This document shows positions 16,829-23,399 of a stretch of DNA of 31,471 nt, one piece after another. Origin of the DNA: CAZLMF01 sp964560565 (GTDB taxonomy: Bacteria > Bacillota > Clostridia > Oscillospirales > Ruminococcaceae); contig CAZLMF010000011.1 in the NCBI GenBank assembly GCA_964560565.1, positions 1 to 31,471 of the forward strand. Direction: 5' to 3'. Made by a program: the position numbers and the translations under genes. The notes beneath the pieces are model-generated. The model saw only the letters and a list, made by a program, of their open reading frames with translations, was not told where the DNA came from and ran no database searches. How positions within the stretch are numbered: position 1 is the stretch's first letter; each line of letters begins with the position of its first letter.

Positions 16829-16857
16829 TTGCGTAGGTTGCGCATATGATTTATACT
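16829..16857 (+). promoter_or_regulatory. Possible second, upstream promoter of the rpmG-secE-nusG operon
   Basis: TTGCGT (16829-16834), 17 nt, TATACT (16852-16857). An overlapping alternative, TTGCGC (16838-16843) with TATATT (16861-16866), also has a 17-nt spacer. The region is very A+T-rich, so chance matches are likely. The rest of 16735-17093 holds the promoters and leader listed separately and no gene larger than the mini-ORF. Confidence 0.35.
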
Positions 16858-16937
16858 AGATATATTATATATGTATGGTGCAATATTCTTTTGAATGTTT
16901 AAAAGAGAAGAAAACTCAAAATAATTTTACATAGCTA

Positions 16938-16966
16938 TTGACAAGGAAATATGCATATGTTACAAT
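16938..16966 (+). promoter_or_regulatory. Main sigma-A promoter of the rpmG-secE-nusG-rpl operon
   Basis: TTGACA (16938-16943), 17-nt spacer, TACAAT (16961-16966), one mismatch from consensus. The predicted start is near 16973, directly before the leader hairpin. Confidence 0.85.
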
Positions 16967-16973
16967 GGTCATA

Positions 16974-17012
16974 CCTCAAAAAGGGGTTTATTTTTTTGCG
17001 CCTTTTTAGAGG
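16974..17012 (+). promoter_or_regulatory. 5' leader hairpin of the rpmG operon
   Basis: CCTCAAAAAGG (16974-16984) can pair with CCTTTTTAGAGG (17001-17012), eleven pairs with one bulged A. A shorter competing hairpin, ACCTC/GGGGT (16973-16987), is followed by a T-rich run (16987-16997) and looks like a small terminator. The two are mutually exclusive, so the leader could switch; this is structural inference only. Confidence 0.5.
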
Positions 17013-17022
17013 GAGGCTAGCA

Positions 17023-17064
17023 ATGGCCATTTCAATGCAGAAATGGGCATTAAAATGCAATTAA
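17023..17064 (+). CDS. Possible 13-residue leader peptide (mini-ORF) upstream of rpmG
   Basis: Short frame ATG...TAA coding MAISMQKWALKCN. It is preceded by a good GGGAGG (17011-17016) with a 6-nt spacer, stronger than several real genes nearby. A 7-bp hairpin (CCATTTC 17027-17033 / GAAATGG 17040-17046) lies inside it. A second hairpin starts on its stop codon (17064-17078), immediately before the rpmG ribosome binding site. The arrangement would suit translational attenuation of rpmG, but no conservation data are available and it may be fortuitous. Confidence 0.4.
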   Translation: MAISMQKWALKCN

Positions 17065-17078
17065 CGGATCAAATCCGT
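17064..17078 (+). promoter_or_regulatory. Hairpin abutting the rpmG ribosome binding site
   Basis: Perfect six-bp stem ACGGAT (17064-17069) / ATCCGT (17073-17078) with a CAA loop. It touches AGGAGG (17079-17084) and overlaps the last base of the mini-ORF stop. A ribosome ending on the mini-ORF would melt it. Confidence 0.5.
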
Positions 17079-17093
17079 AGGAGGTGCCGACAA

Positions 17094-17243
17094 ATGAGAG
17101 TAAGAGTAACAATGGCTTGCGCAGAGTGCAAGCAACGCAACTACAATACGGTCAAGAATAAGAAAAACGACCCTGACCGGCTTGAGATGAACAAGTATTG
17201 TAGATTTTGCAAGAAGCACACCGCTCACAAGGAAACGAAGTAG
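17094..17243 (+). CDS. rpmG: 50S ribosomal protein L33 (zinc-binding type)
   Basis: 49-aa large-subunit protein. It carries both zinc-ribbon pairs, CAEC and CRFC, so it is the C+ (zinc) form, and ends KKHTAHKETK as usual. The start is ATG at 17094, with AGGAGG 9 nt upstream; the frame stays open upstream to 17043 but that part has no ribosome binding site. It is first structural gene of the rpmG-secE-nusG unit, a common Firmicutes order. Confidence 0.96.
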   Translation: MRVRVTMACAECKQRNYNTVKNKKNDPDRLEMNKYCRFCKKHTAHKETK

Positions 17244-17261
17244 AAAGTTGAGGGTAGCAAA

Positions 17262-17489
17262 ATGGCAGAAAAGCAATCAAATGTAGCTGTCGCTAAAAAG
17301 AAGCTTAGCCCCATACGCTTCTTCCGTGAGAGCAAGGCGGAATTCAAAAAAGTAGTATGGCCCAGCAAAAAACAGGTAATCAATAATACAATTGTTGTTA
17401 TCTTGACTATGATTGTAGTTGGGCTTTTTATTTGGGGACTAGATGCAGTGTTGGGCTTTCTAGTAAAGTCTGTATTGCAAAATCAGTAG
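17262..17489 (+). CDS. secE: Protein translocase subunit SecE
   Basis: 75-aa membrane subunit that clamps SecY in the Sec translocon. A short basic N-terminus leads into the family motif FFRESKAEFKKVVWPSKKQ and one membrane helix (TIVVILTMIVVGLFIWGLDA, about residues 45-64), with a short outside tail. It lies 18 nt after rpmG and 26 nt before nusG. Ribosome binding site GAGGG, 8 nt from ATG. Confidence 0.96.
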   Translation: MAEKQSNVAVAKKKLSPIRFFRESKAEFKKVVWPSKKQVINNTIVVILTMIVVGLFIWGLDAVLGFLVKSVLQNQ

Positions 17490-17515
17490 AAATATAACCA
17501 TTATGGAGGGATTTA

Positions 17516-18055
17516 ATGTCAGAAGCAGCAAAGTGGTATGTTATACACACCTATTCTGGGTACGAAAATAAAGTTGCTCAGAATATTGAAAAGGTTGTTG
17601 AGAACCGCAGGCTTCACGAGCTAATCCCAGAGGTAAGAGTACCTACAGAAACGGTTACAGTGATCAAAGATGGCAAGGAGGAAACTCCTACGCGCAAGGT
17701 TTTTCCATGTTATGTGCTTGTTAAGATGATTATGACCGATGAATCCTGGTATGTAGTTAGAAACACCCGTGGTGTAACAGGTTTTGTTGGACCTGCTTCA
17801 AAGCCCATTGCCCTTACCGACGAGGAAGTCGAGGCATTGGATGTTTATCAAGAAGAGCAGGGCGAAAAGAAGATCGAAATCCACATTGCCGTTGGCGATA
17901 ACGTGGAAATTTTAGCAGGGCCACTTATTGGCATGAATGGAATAGTGCGCAAGATTGATGTTGAGCAGGGTATTGCCGAGGTTGGAGTTTCAGTTTTTGG
18001 ACGCGAAACCCCCGGTACTATCAGCCTTGTTGATGTCAAAAAACTAAAGAATTAA
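17516..18055 (+). CDS. nusG: Transcription elongation/antitermination factor NusG
   Basis: 179 aa, the normal size. The NGN domain starts KWYVIHTYSGYENKVAQNI, followed by VFPCYVLVKM and WYVVRNTRGVTGFVG. The C-terminal KOW domain has VGDNVEILAGPLIGMNGIV. It binds RNA polymerase, affecting pausing and termination and coupling to ribosomes. The start is ATG at 17516 after GGAGGG. It precedes rplK by 15 nt. Confidence 0.97.
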   Translation: MSEAAKWYVIHTYSGYENKVAQNIEKVVENRRLHELIPEVRVPTETVTVIKDGKEETPTRKVFPCYVLVKMIMTDESWYVVRNTRGVTGFVGPASKPIALTDEEVEALDVYQEEQGEKKIEIHIAVGDNVEILAGPLIGMNGIVRKIDVEQGIAEVGVSVFGRETPGTISLVDVKKLKN

Positions 18056-18070
18056 TCGGAGGGTATAAAA

Positions 18071-18496
18071 ATGGCAGCAAAAGTTACAGGCATTATAAAG
18101 CTGCAAATTCCCGCAGGCAAGGCAACTCCTGCTCCCCCTGTTGGCCCTGCACTGGGTCAGCATGGTGTGAATATAGTAGCTTTCACAAAGGAATTTAATG
18201 ACCGCACATCGGCACAGGCGGGCTATATAATCCCCGTCGTTATCACAGTTTATGCAGATAGAACCTTTACCTTCATCACTAAGACTCCGCCTGCAGCGGT
18301 TCTTATTAAGAAGGCAATAGGTATTGAAAAGGGCTCAGGTGAACCTAACAAGAATAAGGTAGCTAAGATTACAAAGGATCAGCTAAAAGAAATCGCTGAG
18401 ACTAAGATGGCAGACCTTAATGCAGCAAGCGTTGAGGCAGCTATGGCAATGATCGCAGGTAGCGCTCGTTCAATGGGCGTTGAGGTCGAGAAGTAA
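18071..18496 (+). CDS. rplK: 50S ribosomal protein L11
   Basis: 141-aa protein of the GTPase-associated centre that binds 23S rRNA and, with L10/L12, supports factor-dependent GTP hydrolysis. The N-terminal domain has LQIPAGKATPAPPVGPALGQHGVN and the C-terminal RNA-binding domain has TKTPPAAVLIKKA. The start is ATG at 18071 after GGAGGG. It is separated from rplA by 101 nt that hold an L1-site mimic. Confidence 0.98.
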   Translation: MAAKVTGIIKLQIPAGKATPAPPVGPALGQHGVNIVAFTKEFNDRTSAQAGYIIPVVITVYADRTFTFITKTPPAAVLIKKAIGIEKGSGEPNKNKVAKITKDQLKEIAETKMADLNAASVEAAMAMIAGSARSMGVEVEK

Positions 18497-18556
18497 GCTT
18501 TAAAAGTTTGGGTGCGTTGTAGTTATACACTGCCCTTTAAAAAATCTGAACATCTC

Positions 18557-18583
18557 GTGGGAGGAAATTTCCGCTAACACCAC
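18557..18583 (+). promoter_or_regulatory. Putative L1-binding autoregulatory site before rplA
   Basis: GTGG (18557-18560) pairs with CCAC (18580-18583) around a self-complementary GGAAATTTCC core. The 5' strand GTGGGAGG and the 3' strand ending ACCAC match the two strands of the L1-binding helix of 23S rRNA as I recall it (E. coli GGUGGGAGG... and ...AUACCACC). The rplA Shine-Dalgarno AAGGAGG (18584-18590) follows immediately, so L1 binding would block initiation. Autoregulation by L1 on mRNA mimics is established in other bacteria; its use here is inference. Confidence 0.65.
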
Positions 18584-18597
18584 AAGGAGGACTATTA

Positions 18598-19290
18598 ATG
18601 AAACACGGTAAAAATTATGTTGATAGCGCAAAGACAATTGACTTTGCTAAGCTATATGAACCCAATGAGGCACTTGACCTTACCTGTAAGACGGCTAAGG
18701 CTAAGTTCGATGAAACAGTTGAGCTTCACCTTCGCTTAGGCGTTGACTCACGTCAAGCTGACCAACAGGTTAGAGGCGCAGTAGTACTACCAAACGGAAC
18801 TGGTAAAACCGTTCGTGTTTTGGTATTCGCTAAGGGCGATAATGTAAAAGCTGCTGAGGATGCAGGAGCTGAATTCGTAGGCGGCGATGAACTAGTTTCA
18901 AAGATTACCGGCGGCTGGATGGATTTTGATATAGTTATTGCATCCCCTGATATGATGGCTGTTGTAGGTCGTCTAGGTAAGGTCTTAGGCCCCCGTGGTC
19001 TTATGCCGAACCCCAAGGCAGGCACAGTTACCCCTGACGTTGCTAAGGCTGTTACCGAAGCAAAGGCAGGTAAGATTGAATACCGTCTTGACAAATCCAA
19101 CATCATCCACTGCTCTATCGGCAAGGTTTCCTTTGGAGCTGAAAAGCTCGAGCAGAACTTCAATACATTGCTAGAGGCTGTTGCAAAGGCAAAGCCTGCT
19201 GCTACAAAGGGACAGTATATCAAGTCCTGCACCGTAGCAAGCACAATGGGCCCTGGCGTTAAGGTTTCGACTGCACGCTTTGGTGTGTAA
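18598..19290 (+). CDS. rplA: 50S ribosomal protein L1
   Basis: 230-aa protein of the L1 stalk, involved in release of E-site tRNA; in many bacteria it represses its own mRNA. It begins MKHGKNYVDSAKTID. The family signature surrounds GKVLGPRGLMPNPKAGTVT, and VELHLRLGVD is typical of domain I. The start is ATG at 18598 after AAGGAGG, 7 nt away. A putative L1 recognition hairpin abuts that site. Confidence 0.98.
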   Translation: MKHGKNYVDSAKTIDFAKLYEPNEALDLTCKTAKAKFDETVELHLRLGVDSRQADQQVRGAVVLPNGTGKTVRVLVFAKGDNVKAAEDAGAEFVGGDELVSKITGGWMDFDIVIASPDMMAVVGRLGKVLGPRGLMPNPKAGTVTPDVAKAVTEAKAGKIEYRLDKSNIIHCSIGKVSFGAEKLEQNFNTLLEAVAKAKPAATKGQYIKSCTVASTMGPGVKVSTARFGV

Positions 19291-19318
19291 ACAGTTTAAC
19301 CTTAAATAATATTTGATA

Positions 19319-19346
19319 TTGAGCGCATTAAGCGCCGCAATATAAT
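19319..19346 (+). promoter_or_regulatory. Possible internal promoter for rplJ-rplL
   Basis: TTGAGC (19319-19324), 16-nt spacer, perfect TATAAT (19341-19346). The predicted start near 19353 coincides with the start of the L10 leader structure, as expected for a separate rplJL promoter. The spacing is one base short. Confidence 0.55.
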
Positions 19347-19352
19347 AGCTGT

Positions 19353-19466
19353 TCTAAAGACAGCAGGTCAGCGTTAAGCTGCTAACGGCATTTGCCGCCT
19401 GCCTAGGAGCGCAATAAGGATTTAAGCAACCTTATGCCCCCTTGTCTTTGACAAAGGGGCTTTTTT
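19353..19466 (+). promoter_or_regulatory. L10 leader RNA (ribosomal protein autoregulatory element)
   Basis: After the conserved-looking TCTAAAGACAGCAGG, an outer helix GCAGG (19363-19367) / CCTGC (19398-19402) encloses two hairpins, CAGC/GCTG (19369-19381) and CGGC/GCCG (19386-19397). This is the three-way layout known for L10 leaders that bind L10(L12)4. A further hairpin ATAAGG/CCTTAT (19414-19435) and a terminator (19436-19466) follow. In low-GC Gram-positives this leader attenuates rplJL when L10 is in excess. Confidence 0.85.
19436..19466 (+). terminator. Attenuator terminator in the L10 leader
   Basis: GCCCCCTTGTC (19436-19446) pairs with GACAAAGGGGC (19450-19460) with one mismatch, TTT loop and T6 tail (19461-19466). 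It is located 55 nt before the rplJ ATG, so it would stop transcription before the coding region. Confidence 0.88.
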
Positions 19467-19521
19467 GTTTCGATACATGAACAGCTTGTCCCAGCAAATC
19501 TAAGCAAAGGAGTGGAATTTC

Positions 19522-20079
19522 ATGCCAAGTGAGAAGATTTTAAGTCAAAAGCAGGCACTGGTTAAGGCGCTCGCTGAAAAGCTCAAGAGCAATGCAGCAG
19601 GTGTTATAGTTGACTATAAGGGTATTGATGTTGAAAACGACACAAAGCTTCGCAAGAGCCTTCGTGAAGCAGGCGTTGATTACTTTGTAGTTAAGAACAG
19701 CCTTCTAAGCCTTGCAGCTGACCAGGTTGGGCTATCCGACCTTAAGGATGTTCTTAAGGGTTCAACAGCGATAGCGCTATCAGCAGAGGATCCAATCGAG
19801 GTTTCCAAGCTGCTTTATAAGCAGACAGAGGTAAAGCCCGATGTATTTAACCTCAAGGCAGGCTTTGTTGATGGCAAGGTCATTGACGCTGCTACTGTAG
19901 AGCAGTATGCTAAGCTACCTACAAAGGAAGCATTGCTTTCACAGCTTGTATTTTTACTTGCAAGCCCCATGCAGAGTCTTGCTATAGCAATTAGCGAAGT
20001 TGCAAAGAAAAACGAAATCGGCGAGCCTGTAGAGGCTACCGCAGAGACTGTCACAGAGACGGTTGTTACCGTTGACTAA
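19522..20079 (+). CDS. rplJ: 50S ribosomal protein L10
   Basis: 185-aa base of the L12 stalk. It contains AGVIVDYKGIDVENDTKLRKSLR in parts (VIVDYKGI, LRKSLREAGVDY), then YFVVKNSLL and STAIALS, and a C-terminal helical L12-binding region ending in a Thr/Val/Glu-rich tail (VTETVVTVD), slightly longer than usual. The start is ATG at 19522, with AAAGGAG 9 nt upstream. Expression is probably controlled by the leader just upstream. Confidence 0.97.
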   Translation: MPSEKILSQKQALVKALAEKLKSNAAGVIVDYKGIDVENDTKLRKSLREAGVDYFVVKNSLLSLAADQVGLSDLKDVLKGSTAIALSAEDPIEVSKLLYKQTEVKPDVFNLKAGFVDGKVIDAATVEQYAKLPTKEALLSQLVFLLASPMQSLAIAISEVAKKNEIGEPVEATAETVTETVVTVD

Positions 20080-20103
20080 TATTTATTATAGGAGGAAATT
20101 ATA

Positions 20104-20478
20104 ATGGCTTCAGAGAAGATTTTAAAGTTTGTAGAAGAAGTAAAGACACTAAGCGTTCTTGAGCTTAACGAGCTTGTTAAGGCAATCGAGGAGGAGTTTG
20201 GTGTATCAGCTGCTGCTATGGCAGTTGCAGCTCCCGCAGCAGGTGGCGCAGCCGCTGTTGAGGAGAAGACCGAGTTTGACGTTGTTCTTGTTAGCTTCGG
20301 CGACGCTAAGATGGCAACCATCAAGGCAGTTAAGGACATCACAGGTCTAAGCCTAAAGGAAGCTAAGGATTTGGTTGAGGCTGCTCCTAAGGCTATCAAG
20401 GAAGGCGCATCCAAGGCTGAGGCTGAGGAAATTAAGACTAAGCTTACAGAAGCTGGCGCAACAGTCGAGCTTAAATAG
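20104..20478 (+). CDS. rplL: 50S ribosomal protein L7/L12
   Basis: 124-aa acidic stalk protein that recruits translation GTPases. It has an N-terminal dimerisation helix (KILKFVEEVKTLSVLELNEL), an Ala-rich hinge (AVAAPAAGGAAAVEEK) and the C-terminal globular domain with KTEFDVVLVSFGDAK and ITGLSLKEAKDLVE. The start is ATG at 20104 after AGGAGG. It is last gene of the ribosomal block; a terminator follows directly and rpoB does not. Confidence 0.98.
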   Translation: MASEKILKFVEEVKTLSVLELNELVKAIEEEFGVSAAAMAVAAPAAGGAAAVEEKTEFDVVLVSFGDAKMATIKAVKDITGLSLKEAKDLVEAAPKAIKEGASKAEAEEIKTKLTEAGATVELK

Positions 20479-20501
20479 TAAGTACAAAAATTACTATTAT
20501 A

Positions 20502-20541
20502 AACAACTCACCCTGACGCTTATGCGTCAGGGTTAGTTGTT
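20502..20541 (+). terminator. Terminator after rplL
   Basis: Long hairpin: AACAACT plus ACCCTGACGC pairs with GCGTCAGGGT plus AGTTGTT, one C/T mismatch, TTAT loop. The tail (TTGTTG) is only moderately T-rich, but the stem is very stable. From here to 20846 there is no gene: a second inverted repeat and one promoter are listed below. Confidence 0.85.
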
Positions 20542-20631
20542 TGTTGAAAGCAAGAACGTCTTCCTTTGATAATGTTTATATTATAGCATATAAAACAATA
20601 AATGTCAATACAACAATGCAAATAATGGGTT

Positions 20632-20664
20632 AAAGCCAAAATGCATACAGTGCACTTTGGTTTT
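20632..20664 (+). repeat. Imperfect palindrome in the rplL / surface-protein gap
   Basis: Fourteen-nt arms 20632-20645 and 20651-20664 (core CCAAA-A-TGCA / TGCA-C-TTTGG) with loop TACAG, followed by ATTG. It could be a backup terminator or an operator for the downstream gene. No function can be assigned. Confidence 0.5.
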
Positions 20665-20766
20665 ATTGTGCTAGTTATAGAATTAGTAATTACTGTTAGC
20701 TAAACTAACGTTTATTTTAAGTAAATGTGCACGGAACATTTTACTACAATATAGGTATAATTACTG

Positions 20767-20795
20767 TTGAAGGTGTACGAAATATGTAGTATAAT
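20767..20795 (+). promoter_or_regulatory. Sigma-A promoter of the surface-protein gene
   Basis: TTGAAG (20767-20772), 17-nt spacer, perfect TATAAT (20790-20795), about 50 nt before the ATG. A second TATAAT at 20756-20761 has no matching -35. Confidence 0.7.
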
Positions 20796-20846
20796 TAAAG
20801 ATAGTGTGAATATACACGAATTTACAAAGTAATTTAGGAGGAAAAT

Positions 20847-21623
20847 ATGTTTAAAAGAATTTTAGCATCAATCGTAGCAACAGCTTTAGTAATGTCCACA
20901 GCAGTAATTTCAGTTAGTGCAGCAGACACAGAAAAGGTTCTGCTCGATGAAGAGGTAACCATGAACGCATGGGGTTCAGATGCAAAGGGTGATTTTGCCG
21001 AAGGTACAGATGCAGACAAGCACTTTACCTTCGACGAGCTGATGAGCTTTGAGAACGTCGAGGTATCCTTTAAGATTTCACAGGCTGCTATTGACGGTGT
21101 TGGCACTGACACATGGCAGTTTGACCAGATTTTGAAATGGTATGCAAAGTCATGGAGTGATCCCTACCTTTATGATGATGTTGATAACAAGTCGATAGCT
21201 TCAGAGGGCGGTGTATTTGGGAAAGCTGCTCCTGTAGCTGATACAGTATACTCTGCAAAAATTCCAGTAGCTACTATCATTGCTGATTTTGAGACCGCAC
21301 TAAAGGCATCTGCTCTATATGAAGCAACGCACACCACAGCGGAGTTTTTTGACGGATTCTCTATTATGGGCGGATTTTTAACATCAACAATTACAAGCGT
21401 AAAGCTTGTTGACCCTGTTGAAGCTGAATCCGAGGAAACTACATCAACACAGTCCGAGGAAACCACAGTTGAAACCACAGCTGAAACAACAGCAGCTACC
21501 ACAGCTGAAACCGCTGACGAGACCAACGACACTCCAGAAACAGGTGCAGGACTAGCGTTTACACTTGTTGCAATTCCTGTTATTACCCTTGTAACAGCCG
21601 CTATCAGCAAAAAGCGCAAGTAG
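20847..21623 (+). CDS. Secreted, probably sortase-anchored surface protein of unknown function
   Basis: 258 aa. A classic signal peptide (MFKRILASIVATALVMSTAV..., likely cut after ISVSA at residue 25) leads into a Cys-free, Asp/Trp-containing domain (about 26-190) that looks like an all-beta or mixed module. I do not recognise the family; a small carbohydrate-binding module is one guess. Residues about 192-228 are a Thr/Glu-rich linker of ETT repeats. The end has the sortase-like signal TPETG (229-233), a hydrophobic helix (234-254) and a KKRK tail. This differs from LPXTG in its first residue. Ribosome binding site AGGAGG. It stands alone with its own promoter and terminator, and its codon use is similar to the ribosomal genes, suggesting good expression. 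Confidence 0.85.
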   Translation: MFKRILASIVATALVMSTAVISVSAADTEKVLLDEEVTMNAWGSDAKGDFAEGTDADKHFTFDELMSFENVEVSFKISQAAIDGVGTDTWQFDQILKWYAKSWSDPYLYDDVDNKSIASEGGVFGKAAPVADTVYSAKIPVATIIADFETALKASALYEATHTTAEFFDGFSIMGGFLTSTITSVKLVDPVEAESEETTSTQSEETTVETTAETTAATTAETADETNDTPETGAGLAFTLVAIPVITLVTAAISKKRK

Positions 21624-21660
21624 AAAATACATGGCCTAATTTTTACATAGAGCTAATTAA

Positions 21661-21688
21661 AAATGCCGCTCCAATTGGAGCGGCATTT
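21661..21688 (-). terminator. Bidirectional terminator between surface-protein gene and guaB
   Basis: Perfect 12-bp stem AAATGCCGCTCC (21661-21672) / GGAGCGGCATTT (21677-21688), loop AATT. On the minus strand the stem runs into TTTTTAATT, so it is a good guaB terminator. On the plus strand the tail is weak (ATTTGCTG). Confidence 0.88.
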
Positions 21689-21721
21689 GCTGTATAAATA
21701 TAACAGTCTTTCAATAAACCA

Positions 21722-23209
21722 TTAGGGATGAACGCTATAATTTGGTGCTTCCTTAGTAATGTTAATGTCATGGGGATGGCTTTCCTTGAGTCCTGCATTG
21801 GTGATGCGGACAAACTGAGCCTCGGACTGGAGCTTATCTATGCTTTCACAGCCGCAATAACCCATACCTGAGCGCAAACCACCCACAAGCTGGAATATAG
21901 TGTCGCTAACAGGGCCTTTATAAGGAACACGTCCCTCAACACCCTCGGGAACAAGCTTTTGGTTGCCCTCTTGGAAGTAGCGGTCTTTACCGCCGATAGC
22001 CATTGCGCCAAGACTGCCCATACCACGGTAGACCTTGTAGTTTCTGCCTTGATAGATTTCAGTTCCGCCTGGGGCTTCCTCACAGCCTGCAAAGAGTGAG
22101 CCTAACATAACTGTTGATGCACCTGCGGCAAGTGCCTTGGCAATATCGCCTGAATACTTTATACCTCCGTCTGCAATGACAGGTATATCGTATTTTGCTG
22201 CGGCGCAAGCAACGTCATAGATTGCAGTAATCTGGGGAACGCCAATACCTGCAACAACACGAGTTGTGCAAATTGAACCGGGGCCAATACCCACCTTAAC
22301 AGCATCTGCGCCTGCTTCAATAAGATCCACAGCGGCAGCGGCAGTTGCAATATTGCCTGCGATAACAGGGGTGTTGGGGAATGCGGCTTTGAGCTTGCGA
22401 ACACATTCGATTATGCCCTTGCTATGGCCATGAGCGCTGTCTAGAACAAGCACGTCAACCTGCGCACGGACAAGCGCCCCTGCACGCTCAAGCACATCGC
22501 CGGTAGCGCCGATTGCAGCACCGCACAGCAAACGGTCGCCCTTGTCACGAGCAGTATTAGGATAACGAACAGCTTTTTCAATATCCTTGATGGTGATAAG
22601 TCCCTTGAGGTTGCCGTTATCGTCAACAAGGGGCAGCTTTTCAATCTTATGCTGGCGAAGGATTTCCTGCGCTTGCGCAAGGTTTGTGCCAACGGGAGCA
22701 GTGACAAGGTTTTCCTTAGTCATTACTTCATCAATTTTAATATTGTAGTCAGTTAGAAAGCGTAAATCACGGTTAGTGAGAATGCCCACAAGTTTGCCAT
22801 TTTCCACAATCGGCACACCAGAGATTTTATACTTCCCCATAAGCTCATTTGCGTCATAAACATAATTGTCCGGTGAAAGATAGAAGGGGTTGACAATTAC
22901 GCCGTTTTCACTGCGCTTTACCATGTCAACCTCATCAGCTTGTCGCTCTATACTCATATTCTTGTGGATGATGCCAATTCCGCCCTCACGAGCAATACCG
23001 ATAGCCATTTTAGACTCGGTTACAGTGTCCATAGCAGCGGTAATAATGGGGGTTTTAAGCATAATATCCTGTGTCAGGCGTGTCGCAACACTCACCTGCT
23101 TGGGCAATACTTCACTGTGCGCAGGGATAAGCAGCACATCATCAAAGGTAAGACCTTCCTTGACAAACTTACTTGAATAATCTGTTTGTAGAGGGCTCTT
23201 TTTCGACAT
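21722..23209 (-). CDS. guaB: IMP dehydrogenase
   Basis: NAD-dependent oxidation of IMP to XMP, the committing step of GMP synthesis; 495 aa. N-terminal FDDVLLIPAHSEVLP and the TPIITAAMDTVTES segment are typical. Two CBS domains lie at about 103-160 and 165-220. The active-site loop GIGPGSICTTRVV carries catalytic C314, and the mobile flap region contains YRGMGSLGAM. The start is ATG at 23209, with AAAGGA 9 nt upstream. It is monocistronic, with its own promoter and a leader of about 45 nt that is too short for a purine riboswitch. Confidence 0.97.
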   Translation of the reverse strand: MSKKSPLQTDYSSKFVKEGLTFDDVLLIPAHSEVLPKQVSVATRLTQDIMLKTPIITAAMDTVTESKMAIGIAREGGIGIIHKNMSIERQADEVDMVKRSENGVIVNPFYLSPDNYVYDANELMGKYKISGVPIVENGKLVGILTNRDLRFLTDYNIKIDEVMTKENLVTAPVGTNLAQAQEILRQHKIEKLPLVDDNGNLKGLITIKDIEKAVRYPNTARDKGDRLLCGAAIGATGDVLERAGALVRAQVDVLVLDSAHGHSKGIIECVRKLKAAFPNTPVIAGNIATAAAAVDLIEAGADAVKVGIGPGSICTTRVVAGIGVPQITAIYDVACAAAKYDIPVIADGGIKYSGDIAKALAAGASTVMLGSLFAGCEEAPGGTEIYQGRNYKVYRGMGSLGAMAIGGKDRYFQEGNQKLVPEGVEGRVPYKGPVSDTIFQLVGGLRSGMGYCGCESIDKLQSEAQFVRITNAGLKESHPHDINITKEAPNYSVHP

Positions 23210-23260
23210 AGAAACACATCCTTTCCTTATTCAAAAAAACTTCGTAGCTATATTTTATCT

Positions 23261-23289
23261 AGTATATCACCTTTTTTAGCTTTAATCAA
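23261..23289 (-). promoter_or_regulatory. Sigma-A promoter of guaB
   Basis: On the minus strand, TTGATT (23284-23289), a 17-nt spacer and TATACT (23261-23266) preceded by TGA (extended -10). It is located about 50 nt upstream of the ATG. Confidence 0.7.
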
Positions 23290-23354
23290 GGATTTTTTAA
23301 GAGCATAATTGCACAAAATAACAAGAAATCGAACATTTTTTAGTTGCAAATGAC

Positions 23355-23388
23355 AACAACCACACAAGTTTTACCTTGTGTGGTTGTT
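23355..23388 (-). terminator. Terminator of the heat-shock operon
   Basis: Perfect 14-bp inverted repeat AACAACCACACAAG (23355-23368) / CTTGTGTGGTTGTT (23375-23388), 6-nt loop, 12 nt past the DUF368 stop. T residues follow on both sides (TTTTAAG plus, GTCATTTG minus), neither a perfect tail. Confidence 0.8.
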
Positions 23389-23399
23389 TTAAGTTTGGA

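Noticed and set aside
18753..19244. 163-codon minus-strand frame
   Set aside because: Shadow of rplA caused by its biased codon use.
21170..21619. 149-codon minus-strand Ser/Val-rich frame
   Set aside because: Shadow of the ETT-repeat coding region of the surface-protein gene.
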